Shown in pieces: positions 48,170-56,604 of a stretch of DNA of 64,000 nt. Position numbers and translations under genes: made by a program. Source of the DNA: Alphaproteobacteria bacterium (GTDB taxonomy: Bacteria > Pseudomonadota > Alphaproteobacteria > UBA9219 > RFNS01). Numbering within the stretch: the first letter of the stretch is position 1; every line of letters begins with the position of its first letter. The stretch spans positions 124,001 through 188,000 of the forward strand of contig WGMR01000006.1 in the NCBI GenBank assembly GCA_016124955.1, written 5' to 3'. The notes beneath the pieces are model-generated. The model had not been told where the DNA came from and did no database searches. It saw nothing but the letters and a program-made list of their open reading frames with translations.

Positions 48170-49150
48170 TCAGAATTCAGGAAAATTCGCCGCAACCCAG
48201 CCTTTAAGCGGGCTTAGCGCGGACCGCGCCAGCCGCGTTTTCATGAATGTCCTTATGCGCGGCACAAAAGCCTTGCGGGGCGATGTTTGCGGCATATCGG
48301 GCGCGCCCAGCATGCCGAGAATGCGCATATGCCGCTGCAGGGACAAAATGGCGCAGGCATCGGCCAGTTGTGCGCCGTCCAGGCCGGGAAAGGCTTGCAG
48401 ATAACGCGCCAGAACGGCTTCGCGCACATCTTCGGGGATATCGCGGCGCACCTGTTCGGTCAGCGAAGCAAGATCGTAGGCGGCGGGGCCGATGCCGGCC
48501 AGTTCAAAATCCAGCAACCCGACAGAAAGCCGGCCTTCGCGGCCCGGGAGGTCCATCAGATTATCGGCCATGAAATCGCGCAGCATCAGCGTTTGCGGCA
48601 GCGCCGCGGGCAGCGCCAGCAGCACGCGCCAAATGGCCGAGAAATCTTCCCGCGCGCCGCCGGATAATGCTGGCGCAAGGTTATCGAGGAAGGGTTGCAG
48701 AAGTTCTATAAAACGTTGCGCATCATAGACGGGTAAATCGATACCCTGCGCGCCGGCGGGCACAAAGGCTTTGTGCAATTCGATCAGCGCATCGGTTGCG
48801 CGCAAAAGAAGGGCGCGCGCATCCGCACCCGCATCGATCATGCGGCCGAAATTCTGTTCGCCGAAATCTTCAAGCAACATAAAGCCGCGCAGGCTGTCGG
48901 CGGCGTAAATGCGCGGCGCCGAAGCGCCGATCCGGCGCAAAAGCGCGGCGATGCGCACAAACATCATGAAATGTTTGTCGGGCGCGGCCTGCATCAGAAT
49001 TGCGGAATGCGTTTGCGCATCTTCCCGGCGTAGCCGCGTATAGCGGCGCTGCGACCAATCGGCCGCAAAGGGCTCAGCCGCGGCCACGGCCCATCCGTTT
49101 TCACGTAAAAACACCTCAAGCGCTTCATTGCCCGCTGCGGCTTCGCTCAT
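48170..49150 (-). CDS. AmgK-like anomeric sugar kinase (APH fold)
   Basis: 326 residues from ATG 49150, which overlaps the tsaE stop (ATGA) and has AGGTGG upstream; an in-frame upstream start at 49180 is less likely. The APH-type fold shows MLLEDFGEQNFGRMI (about residue 85), the catalytic LRDFMADNLMDL (about 190) and LLDFELAGIGPAAYDLASL (about 215). AmgK phosphorylates MurNAc/GlcNAc at C1, feeding MurU in cell-wall recycling. The context with the MurU-like gene supports it. Confidence 0.85.
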   Translation of the reverse strand: MSEAAAGNEALEVFLRENGWAVAAAEPFAADWSQRRYTRLRREDAQTHSAILMQAAPDKHFMMFVRIAALLRRIGASAPRIYAADSLRGFMLLEDFGEQNFGRMIDAGADARALLLRATDALIELHKAFVPAGAQGIDLPVYDAQRFIELLQPFLDNLAPALSGGAREDFSAIWRVLLALPAALPQTLMLRDFMADNLMDLPGREGRLSVGLLDFELAGIGPAAYDLASLTEQVRRDIPEDVREAVLARYLQAFPGLDGAQLADACAILSLQRHMRILGMLGAPDMPQTSPRKAFVPRIRTFMKTRLARSALSPLKGWVAANFPEF

Positions 49151-49620
49151 AAAACCACCTGTTGCAACCGCGCCTGCCACAGCGCATCGCCCGCCAGCTC
49201 GACGCTGTGCTTCCCGTGGGGTGAAAGCGTGAACACAAGATCAAGCCGCGCGCGCGACAGCATGCCGCCTGCACGTTCCGGCCACTCGACCAGCATGATT
49301 CCGCGCCGCGCATCGTCGAAACCGAGCTCGGCCACTTCTTCGGGCCGCTTGATACGATAAAGATCGAAATGCCAGAGCGTGCCCAGCGGCGTTTCGTAAG
49401 TCTGCACAAGCGTAAAGGTGGGCGAAGGCACTTCAAGCGCTTCATCGTCCATCATCACCCGCACAAGGGCGCGCGCGAACGTGGTTTTGCCCACCCCAAG
49501 CGCGCCATGCAGCGCCAAAACATCGCCCGGCTCCAGCAACGGCGCGAGCCGCGCGGCAAGCGTTTCCGTCGCGGCGGGTTTGGGTAAATGCAGGGTCTTG
49601 ATCGGGCTTGGAAGGGCCAT
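49147..49620 (-). CDS. tsaE: tRNA threonylcarbamoyladenosine biosynthesis ATPase TsaE
   Basis: 157 residues from ATG 49620 (a TTG at 49656 would add twelve). The Walker A is HGALGVGKTTFARALV, and SPTFTLVQTYET, LWHFDLYRIK and LVEWPERAGGML are the family's typical sequences. TsaE works with TsaB/TsaD in making t6A37 in tRNA. It lies between the DivL-like gene (53 bp upstream) and the AmgK-like gene. Confidence 0.95.
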   Translation of the reverse strand: MALPSPIKTLHLPKPAATETLAARLAPLLEPGDVLALHGALGVGKTTFARALVRVMMDDEALEVPSPTFTLVQTYETPLGTLWHFDLYRIKRPEEVAELGFDDARRGIMLVEWPERAGGMLSRARLDLVFTLSPHGKHSVELAGDALWQARLQQVVL

Positions 49621-49672
49621 GCGGCCTACAATAAGGCCGGGCCGGGCAAAGCTCAATGCTTCCTGTACGGGC

Positions 49673-52138
49673 TTATTCCGCTGCCAGGCGTCTGTCGGCC
49701 GTCTGCGTTTCCGGCATGCGCACCGGCAGTATGCAGGTGATGGTGGTGCCCTGGTTCAATTGGCTCTTGAGTTCGATCCTGCCGCCATGCAGTTCGACAA
49801 AGCTGCGGACCAGCGCGAGGCCGAGCCCGGCACCGCTTTGCCGCGCTTGCGGATTGGCGCGTTCGAACTTACCCCAAATCCGCTCCTGATCCTGCGACGA
49901 GATGCCGATGCCGTTATCAACCACGTTCAGCGTAACCCATTGTTCCTGTCTGCGGCCCTGCAGCACGATGCGACCGCCCGGCGGGGTGTATTGAATGGCG
50001 TTGCTGACGAGATTGAACAGAACCTGTTTGATGCGTTTTTCATCCACTTCGATACTGCCGACGGCGGCGTCGCAATCGACCACAATTTCCAGAGATTGCT
50101 GCCGCGCGCGCTCGCCGATCAGGTGGCTGACCGCCTGCAAAAGCTGCGAGACCTGCACGCTGCGTCGATCGAGCATCATGCGCCCGGCTTCGATAGTCGC
50201 GAGATCGAGCACGTCGTCGATCAGCGCTTTGAGCCGTTTGCTGCTTTCCATCATGGTGCGTGCATATTCGAGCTGGCGTTCGTTCAGCGTGCCGAAATAC
50301 TGGTTGCTGAGGATTTCCGCGAAACCCGTGATGGTGTTGAGCGGTGTGCGAAGCTGATAGGATACGTTGGCGACAAATTCCGATTTCAGCCGGTCCGCCG
50401 TGGCCAGCGCAGCGTTGCTGGCGCGCAGCGCCTGCTCCACCTTCACCGTGTCGGTTACGTCAAGATAGCTGTTCAGCACCGCGCCATCCGGCAACGGCAC
50501 CGTGGAAAATTCGATCACCGCGCCGTCGGCGCGGTCCAGCCGCCCGGCGCGCGCGGTACGGTCAAGCGTGTAGGAGATCATCTCGCCCTTGAACTTGGCC
50601 CAGTTATCGTAATGGTAGAAGGGCTTCATGCGCTCCAGCAGGTCGCTGATATGCGGCTCGCTCTCCAGATCTTCCTGCGGCATTTTCCAGATGCGCGAAA
50701 AGGCAGGGTTGGAAAGCTTCAGCCGCCCGTCAGAGCCGAACACGGCGATGCCCTCGGCCAGGTTGTCCAGTGTTTCGCGCTGCACGGCGATCAGCGTGTT
50801 GTAGGAAGATTCGAGCGCAAGCTTGTCGGTCACGTCTTCGTGCACGAACATCAGCCCGCCGAACGGGTGCGGCACGGTCACGATACGCAAGGCCGTGCCA
50901 TCCGGCATATGCATCATATCCTCGCGCGGCTCGAGCAGCGAGGTGAACAGAGCGGTGCGTTCGCGCTTATAACGCTGGAAATCGGCATATTCCGGCACGC
51001 GGCGGCGCACACGCAAATCCTCCATGATCTCGCCCAGCGTCGGTTTCGATTGCAGGAAATTCTCGTCATGGTCCCACAGCCGAACATAGGAGCGGTTGTA
51101 AAATTCCAGCCGCTGATCGGAGCCGTAAACCGCGATAGGCGTCGCGAGATTTTCAAGCACTTCGTTGTGCGCCAGCGTATGACGCTGCAACGCTTCGTCT
51201 TTTTCCTCTTCCGCCGTCACGTCGATGGCATAGCCCATGATCTGGCTACGGCTCTCGCCTTCCGGCTCAAGCGCGGCCTTGGTCACCTCTACAAGACGGC
51301 GCTGCCCGTTGACAACAAGATGGTGCCGTTCGGTTTGCGGCTGGCCGGTGCCAAGTGCACGTGAAGCCAGCGCACGCGTGCCGGGCTGAATATTGTGCGG
51401 GAACAGCTCGATCTGCCGTTCGATCACATCTTCGCGTGCGGCATCAACCGCCTGCGCATACATGCTGTTACACCAGACGATCTTGAGATCGTCACCCATG
51501 ATCCAGACCGGAAAGCCGCAGCGATCAAGGATCGAATAGACCTTGCCGGCGTTCGTATGCGCGGTCTTGACCTCGTCACTGGCCTTGTCGAGCCGCGCCT
51601 GGATCTCGCTGTAATCGCGAACCCATACGACATCGAGCGTTTCATCCGGTTTCGCACCGGGCTGACGCACACCGCGCACCGTAACGGGGCGGCCCTTGAC
51701 GCTTATGGTGTTCATCGCGAACGGTTCGCCCGTTTGCTGCAACTGGCGGAACATGGAAAGCAGATCGGCCCCATCGCGCACGGCCTTCACGAGATCATCG
51801 AAATGGTTGAGTTTCTGGATACCGAGCAGCGTATGCGCGCCCGCAGTTTCAAGCAGCAGCCCTTCGGTGTTGAACAGGCAATAGCCGCGATGCTGGGTAT
51901 TGATCACGGCGCGCGAACGGCGGCGCTCTTCCGCCATCCTGTTCATGTCTTCGCGGTCGTTGCCGTAAACGCGGCCAAGCCAGAAAACGAGGCCCGCGAT
52001 CACGGTCGTCAAAACCAGCACGACAAGCAGCGCATTGGTGAACAGCCAAAGCTGCGCGCCCGCACCAACGCCGATCAGCACTGCCACGATATAGAGGGCA
52101 ATGGCCAGACGCGCGATATGGCTTGATAGACCGTGCAT
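49673..52138 (-). CDS. divL: DivL-type PAS kinase with Tyr in place of the phospho-acceptor His
   Basis: 821 residues. Two membrane helices (about 8-30 and 33-54) are followed by several PAS-like domains (for example GFPVWIMGDDLKIVWCNSM near 210 and TPIAVYGSDQRLEFYNRSY near 355), a HisKA domain (about 583-650) and HATPase (LVSNAIQYTPPGG, DNGIGISS, GAGLGLALVRS). In the H box, SHELRTPL is replaced by SYQLRTPL: Tyr594 (codon at 50357-50359) stands where the His should be. This is the hallmark of Caulobacter DivL, which controls CckA/CtrA. It precedes tsaE. Confidence 0.85.
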   Translation of the reverse strand: MHGLSSHIARLAIALYIVAVLIGVGAGAQLWLFTNALLVVLVLTTVIAGLVFWLGRVYGNDREDMNRMAEERRRSRAVINTQHRGYCLFNTEGLLLETAGAHTLLGIQKLNHFDDLVKAVRDGADLLSMFRQLQQTGEPFAMNTISVKGRPVTVRGVRQPGAKPDETLDVVWVRDYSEIQARLDKASDEVKTAHTNAGKVYSILDRCGFPVWIMGDDLKIVWCNSMYAQAVDAAREDVIERQIELFPHNIQPGTRALASRALGTGQPQTERHHLVVNGQRRLVEVTKAALEPEGESRSQIMGYAIDVTAEEEKDEALQRHTLAHNEVLENLATPIAVYGSDQRLEFYNRSYVRLWDHDENFLQSKPTLGEIMEDLRVRRRVPEYADFQRYKRERTALFTSLLEPREDMMHMPDGTALRIVTVPHPFGGLMFVHEDVTDKLALESSYNTLIAVQRETLDNLAEGIAVFGSDGRLKLSNPAFSRIWKMPQEDLESEPHISDLLERMKPFYHYDNWAKFKGEMISYTLDRTARAGRLDRADGAVIEFSTVPLPDGAVLNSYLDVTDTVKVEQALRASNAALATADRLKSEFVANVSYQLRTPLNTITGFAEILSNQYFGTLNERQLEYARTMMESSKRLKALIDDVLDLATIEAGRMMLDRRSVQVSQLLQAVSHLIGERARQQSLEIVVDCDAAVGSIEVDEKRIKQVLFNLVSNAIQYTPPGGRIVLQGRRQEQWVTLNVVDNGIGISSQDQERIWGKFERANPQARQSGAGLGLALVRSFVELHGGRIELKSQLNQGTTITCILPVRMPETQTADRRLAAE

Positions 52139-52421
52139 AAGGGACCCGGGCTAGGCTGTGCAAAACAAGGCACGAAAGCGCGCTCGCACACGCCTCCGTA
52201 CCCTAAGGGGTAGCCCGGCAGTGGTTAAAAGAGTCTTGCAGAATCAGGCCCCGGAACCACTTTTGCCGATTCCATCGGGCACCATGGATAAAACGCTGCG
52301 ATCACGGCAGTTTATACGGTTAACCGCCACGGACATGTTCGTGAAACTATTAATTTTTCCTAAACAACCCGCTTTTTTTGTATTTTACGCTCGATATTTA
52401 AGTAGCAAGGATTTTCAAGAA
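52139..52421. other. Gap between the DivL-like gene and the S49-like gene
   Basis: 283 bp. It becomes AT-rich after 52300, with several TA-rich -10-like hexamers (for example TATTTA near 52394) but no clear -35 box. No gene, riboswitch or terminator was recognised. Confidence 0.35.
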
Positions 52422-53588
52422 ATGACTTTGCAGGCATTAGCCCCGGATAACGCAGTACATCCAGATCCCGCACCCGAAGAAACGGAACAGCCTGCTATCG
52501 CACAGGTCGCAAGCATCGCCATCCATGGCGAGATAGGCGCGCATGTGCGCGCCGGCGGCTTTAAGGAAAGCCTTGCCATCGCCGAAGAGTGCAAAGACCT
52601 GAAAGTTCTGGTGCTGGATTTCGATTCGCCGGGTGGCGATAGCACCACCATGAAGGAAATGGCGTATCTGCTGGAAGAGTTTAAAAAAAGAAACCCCGGA
52701 ATCAAGGTCGTCGCCAAGGTTAAAAACGCCTATTCAGCCGCATTCTGGCTCGCGTCGATCTGCGACCATATCCACATGCATCCCGAAGCGGGTGTGGGCA
52801 GCATCGGCGTTTTTCAAGCCCATTCGAGAAAGCCGGGCGACAATGTCGAAATTATCTCGTCACATGCATCCAAAACCGAACTGGACGAAGGCGAACGCGT
52901 CAGAGCACAAGCCGAAGTAAATGCTCTGCATACCGAATTCCGCGAACATGTATATAAACACCTGTCTGTGCGCGCCGTAGCCAACGGCGCGGCGCCATGG
53001 CCGAGTCTCCGGGACCTGGACGCCATGAATACACGGATTGCTGCGCGCAAAACCGAGGCGCATGCCCTTGCCTACAGGGTTGCCAAAATCATCAACGGCA
53101 AAAGCTGGATCTCACCCGCTCTTTTGCGATTCAAGCTGGTGCGAAACCTGATAACATGGCGCATGAAAGATGTTGAGCTTAACGCCATGACGGGGCTGGT
53201 CGATGAATTGATAAAAGCCGGACGCGAAGCGGAAGCGCGGCATAAAAGGCGGCCATATACCGTCACGCCGGCCGAACTGGCAAAAAAGTTTGAACAAAAA
53301 GTCGAATTTGGCATGACGAGGAACCATCCGCACGGGTTCCATCACCGTCTGCTCTACCAAACGCACACCTTTGACGCGAACGAGGCGCGCGCGCACGGGA
53401 TCGGTGAAAGCGTGGGATACGACGAAGAATTCGCAGGCGTTTTACAGAAAAAGTTTGGCATCACCGAACCCGGCATGCTCAGCATTTCGGGCGGCGACTT
53501 GAATCAGATAGCCATCTTCATCAGTCTGGCAGCCAAGCGCGCACAAAAACTGGTTGCACGCACCAAAGCCGCCTATACGCCAAACTGA
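52422..53588 (+). CDS. S49-like (SppA/ClpP-fold) protein without signal peptide
   Basis: 388 residues from ATG 52422 (an upstream frame reaches 52158, but this start has AAGGA spaced well). The S49 core shows VLVLDFDSPGGDSTTMKE (about residue 63), the candidate nucleophile Ser in KNAYSAAFWLASICDHI (about 101) and AGVGSIGVF (about 125), the same order as SppA and phage head protease relatives. No signal or membrane helix is visible, so it is probably cytoplasmic. A basic C-terminal region of about 200 residues is unlike SppA. Its stop is directly adjacent to the convergent ahcY stop. Confidence 0.62.
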   Translation: MTLQALAPDNAVHPDPAPEETEQPAIAQVASIAIHGEIGAHVRAGGFKESLAIAEECKDLKVLVLDFDSPGGDSTTMKEMAYLLEEFKKRNPGIKVVAKVKNAYSAAFWLASICDHIHMHPEAGVGSIGVFQAHSRKPGDNVEIISSHASKTELDEGERVRAQAEVNALHTEFREHVYKHLSVRAVANGAAPWPSLRDLDAMNTRIAARKTEAHALAYRVAKIINGKSWISPALLRFKLVRNLITWRMKDVELNAMTGLVDELIKAGREAEARHKRRPYTVTPAELAKKFEQKVEFGMTRNHPHGFHHRLLYQTHTFDANEARAHGIGESVGYDEEFAGVLQKKFGITEPGMLSISGGDLNQIAIFISLAAKRAQKLVARTKAAYTPN

Positions 53589-54911
53589 TCAATACCTGTA
53601 CGTATCCGGCTTGTACGGGCCTGCGACGTCAACGCCGATATATTCGGCCTGCTTGGCCGAAAGCTTCGTCAGCTTCGCGCCCAGCTTGTCGAGATGCAGG
53701 CGCGCGACCTTTTCATCCAGCTTCTTGGGCAGCACATAAACCTTCTTTTCGTACTGGCCCGGGTTCTGCCACAGCTCAATTTGCGCCAGCGTCTGGTTCG
53801 TGAACGAAGCGCTCATCACAAAGCTGGGGTGGCCCATGGCGCAACCGAGGTTCACAAGCCGGCCCTTGGCCAGCACGATCAGGCGCTTGCCGTCGGGGAA
53901 CGTCACTTCGTCCACCTGCGGCTTGATTTCGTCCCACTTCATGTTGCTCAGCTGTTCGATCTGGATCTCGTTATCGAAGTGGCCGATGTTGCAAACGATT
54001 GCGCGATCCTTCATCGCCCGCATGTGATCGAGCGTGATAATGTCGGCATTGCCGGTGGCGGTCACGAAAATGTCGGCCTGCGGCGCGGCATCTTCCATCG
54101 TCACGATCTGGTAGCCTTCCATCGCCGCCTGCAACGCGTTGATGGGGTCAACTTCGGTCACCATAACGCGGGCGCCGGCGCTGCGCAGGCTGGCGGCCGA
54201 ACCCTTACCCACATCGCCGTAACCGGCGACGCAAGCGATCTTGCCGGCCAGCATCACGTCGGTGGCGCGGCGGATGCCGTCAACCAGGCTTTCGCGGCAA
54301 CCATACAGGTTGTCGAACTTCGATTTCGTCACGCTGTCGTTCACGTTGAAGGCGGGGATCAGCAGCTTGCCGCGCGCCGCCATTTCAAGCAGGCGGTGCA
54401 CGCCGGTCGTGGTTTCTTCCGAAACACCGCGCACATCCTTCAGCATCGCGGGGTATTTTTCGTGCATATGCTTGGTCAGATCGCCGCCGTCATCCAGCAG
54501 CAAGTTGGGCTTCCAGTCGCCGGGGCCGGTGATGGTCTGTTCGATGCACCACCAGTATTCTTCCTCGGTCATGCCTTTCCAGGCGAACACGGGAATGCCT
54601 GCTGCGGCGATGGCGGCGGCGGCATGGTCCTGCGTCGAAAAGATGTTGCATGAAGACCAGCGCACTTCCGCGCCCAGATGCGTCAGCGTTTCGATCAGCA
54701 CGGCGGTCTGGATCGTCATATGCAGGCAGCCAGTGATGCGCGCACCCTTGAGCGGCTGCTTGCTGCCGTATTCTTCGCGCACCGCCATCAGGCCCGGCAT
54801 TTCGGTTTCGGCGATATCGATTTCCTTGCGCCCCCATGCGGCGAGCGACATGTCGCGCACCTTGCAATCCTGGTTGGCGGGGGCGGTTTTCTGGGCGGTG
54901 GCGGCGGTCAT
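53589..54911 (-). CDS. ahcY: Adenosylhomocysteinase
   Basis: 440 residues from ATG 54911, preceded by GGAG at about 6 nt; an upstream ATG at 54923 lacks such a site. The NAD domain shows [20 protein letters not shown], with [11 protein letters not shown] and FDNEIQIE; the C-terminus ends in PDTYRY. It hydrolyses S-adenosylhomocysteine to adenosine and homocysteine, relieving product inhibition of methyltransferases. In many alphas it neighbours divL and the HPr locus, and both lie within 6 kb here. Confidence 0.97.
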   Translation of the reverse strand: MTAATAQKTAPANQDCKVRDMSLAAWGRKEIDIAETEMPGLMAVREEYGSKQPLKGARITGCLHMTIQTAVLIETLTHLGAEVRWSSCNIFSTQDHAAAAIAAAGIPVFAWKGMTEEEYWWCIEQTITGPGDWKPNLLLDDGGDLTKHMHEKYPAMLKDVRGVSEETTTGVHRLLEMAARGKLLIPAFNVNDSVTKSKFDNLYGCRESLVDGIRRATDVMLAGKIACVAGYGDVGKGSAASLRSAGARVMVTEVDPINALQAAMEGYQIVTMEDAAPQADIFVTATGNADIITLDHMRAMKDRAIVCNIGHFDNEIQIEQLSNMKWDEIKPQVDEVTFPDGKRLIVLAKGRLVNLGCAMGHPSFVMSASFTNQTLAQIELWQNPGQYEKKVYVLPKKLDEKVARLHLDKLGAKLTKLSAKQAEYIGVDVAGPYKPDTYRY

Positions 54912-54999
54912 GCGTGACTCCATGGTGTAAAGGGTTGCCTGCTTTTAGCGGGTGGGCGCGGCAGGGTCAACCACGGCAAGGCCTGCCGGGGGCCCTGTT

Positions 55000-56601
55000 T
55001 TAGGGCTGCGCGCGCGGGTAGGCCTGCAGGCGCTTTTCCTGCATCAAGGCCTTGAAACGGCTGCGATAAAACTCTGCCTGTTCAGCATCGCCCATAGCCG
55101 CATAGGCATCCGCCAGCGCGCCATAGGCATGAAAGAAGCCCGGGTCCATCTCGATCGCCCGCTGCAATTCGGCAATCGCTTCCGCCAGATGGGCGCGGGC
55201 ACCCGGGCCGCGCAGCAACGCGAGCGCAAGATTATGGTGCGTTTGCGGATAGACATCATACAAGGCGATGGCCTTGCGGTATTGTTCGACCGCGCGGGCG
55301 TAATCGCCGCGTTCTTCATAGGCCATGCCGAGATTGTTATAAACGCGCGCCACGCCGCTTTCATGGCGCAGGATGTGGCTGTAGAAAGTCACGGCATCGC
55401 GCCAGACCGTATTTTGCCGATAGGTGCAAATACCAAGCGTTGCGGCAACCGCAAGCGCGGCTATAACGGCAAAGCTCTGCGCACGCCGCCAACGGCCAAG
55501 CGTAACGGCAACCGCCTCCCCCGCGCCAATCGCAAGCCCCGCAGCGGGCAGGTAAAGCCAATGTTCGAGCACAAGCGCATTGACCGGCAACAGAATACCC
55601 GTGCACGGCGCGTAAGCAGCGCCCGCCCAGAATATTCCCCAACCGAGCGAGCGCGCACCGCGCCCGGCCTTGCCGAAAGCACCGCGCACGAACAATGCGG
55701 ACGCAAGCAGCATGATCGCCGCGCCGCCAAGCACCGGCCCGGCCGCTGCGCTGGCAAAGACCGGGAATTCGCGCTCCATATGCAGCCCCGCGGGCCAGAA
55801 CAGCATTTGCAAATAGGCAGGCAGGGTCGCGAGGAAAGTCCAGACTCGCACAGCCATGTCTTCGCTATAGTGGTTCGGAGTTTTGTAGAAATCCATTCCA
55901 TCAAAATCAAGCAAGGTAAAACGCAGCGCAATATAGATGGCGGCAATGAGCCAAAGCGGCCAGGTTGCAAGCAGCGCCCTGGCACGGCCCGCGCCTTCAT
56001 GCCTGAAGCTCACAACGCTGATCGCAAGCAACGGGAAAATAATCGCGGTTTCCTTGGCGAGCAGCCCGGCGATAAAGCAGACGCAAGCCGGAAGCATGGC
56101 GCGCCGCGCCGGGCCATGCGCCAACACCGCCGCGCCCAGCAAACAGAAAAATGCGTACAGCACGTCGGCGGTCGCGCTCATATACGTCACCGCCTCGGTA
56201 TGCACCGGGTGCACCGCCCACAGCAGCGCGGCCAGAAACGCCGCGACCGGGTTGAACCCGAGCCCGCGCGCGAGCACAAGCAGCAAGCAGGCGTTGGCCG
56301 CATGCAGCATAATATTCAGGAAATGAAAGGCCGGTTCCGACGCGCCCGCGAATTGATAAACCAGCAGATAGAGCGTTATTTGCAGTGGCCTGTAAAAATT
56401 ATCGGTACCGCCGAACCCGGCCGTGCTGGATGTCGTGAAAATATCGCCAAGCGAGTCCCAATTGCGCAAAAAGGCGTTCTTGAGGATCAAAAATTCGTCA
56501 TCAAGCAGAAAGGCGTTGTCATAAACATCGGCGTAAACAGCCATAACGGCCAGCGCCAGCAGCAACAAAGCACCGGAGCCGCGGAGCCAGTTCGCGGCCA
56601 C
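55000..56601 (-). CDS. TMTC-like multi-pass membrane protein with C-terminal TPRs
   Basis: 533 residues. About ten transmembrane helices occupy residues 8-390; the first loop has an Asp-rich segment (AFLLDDEFLILKN), as in GT-C/TMTC O-mannosyltransferases. The last ~110 residues are TPR repeats (YNNLGMAYEERGDYARAVEQ, YRKAIALYDVYPQTHHNLAL). Such proteins glycosylate or bind glycosylated partners; substrate unknown. It starts 3 bp after the ptsI stop on the same strand. Confidence 0.65.
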   Translation of the reverse strand: MAANWLRGSGALLLLALAVMAVYADVYDNAFLLDDEFLILKNAFLRNWDSLGDIFTTSSTAGFGGTDNFYRPLQITLYLLVYQFAGASEPAFHFLNIMLHAANACLLLVLARGLGFNPVAAFLAALLWAVHPVHTEAVTYMSATADVLYAFFCLLGAAVLAHGPARRAMLPACVCFIAGLLAKETAIIFPLLAISVVSFRHEGAGRARALLATWPLWLIAAIYIALRFTLLDFDGMDFYKTPNHYSEDMAVRVWTFLATLPAYLQMLFWPAGLHMEREFPVFASAAAGPVLGGAAIMLLASALFVRGAFGKAGRGARSLGWGIFWAGAAYAPCTGILLPVNALVLEHWLYLPAAGLAIGAGEAVAVTLGRWRRAQSFAVIAALAVAATLGICTYRQNTVWRDAVTFYSHILRHESGVARVYNNLGMAYEERGDYARAVEQYRKAIALYDVYPQTHHNLALALLRGPGARAHLAEAIAELQRAIEMDPGFFHAYGALADAYAAMGDAEQAEFYRSRFKALMQEKRLQAYPRAQP

Positions 56602-56604
56602 CGG

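Noticed and set aside
49418-51364. 648-codon plus-strand open frame antisense to the DivL-like gene
   Set aside because: The DivL-like protein has complete kinase motifs; the antisense has none.
54912-54999. Possible SAH riboswitch before ahcY
   Set aside because: Only about 90 bp separate ahcY from the TPR gene on the same strand, and I could not make out the SAH riboswitch core.
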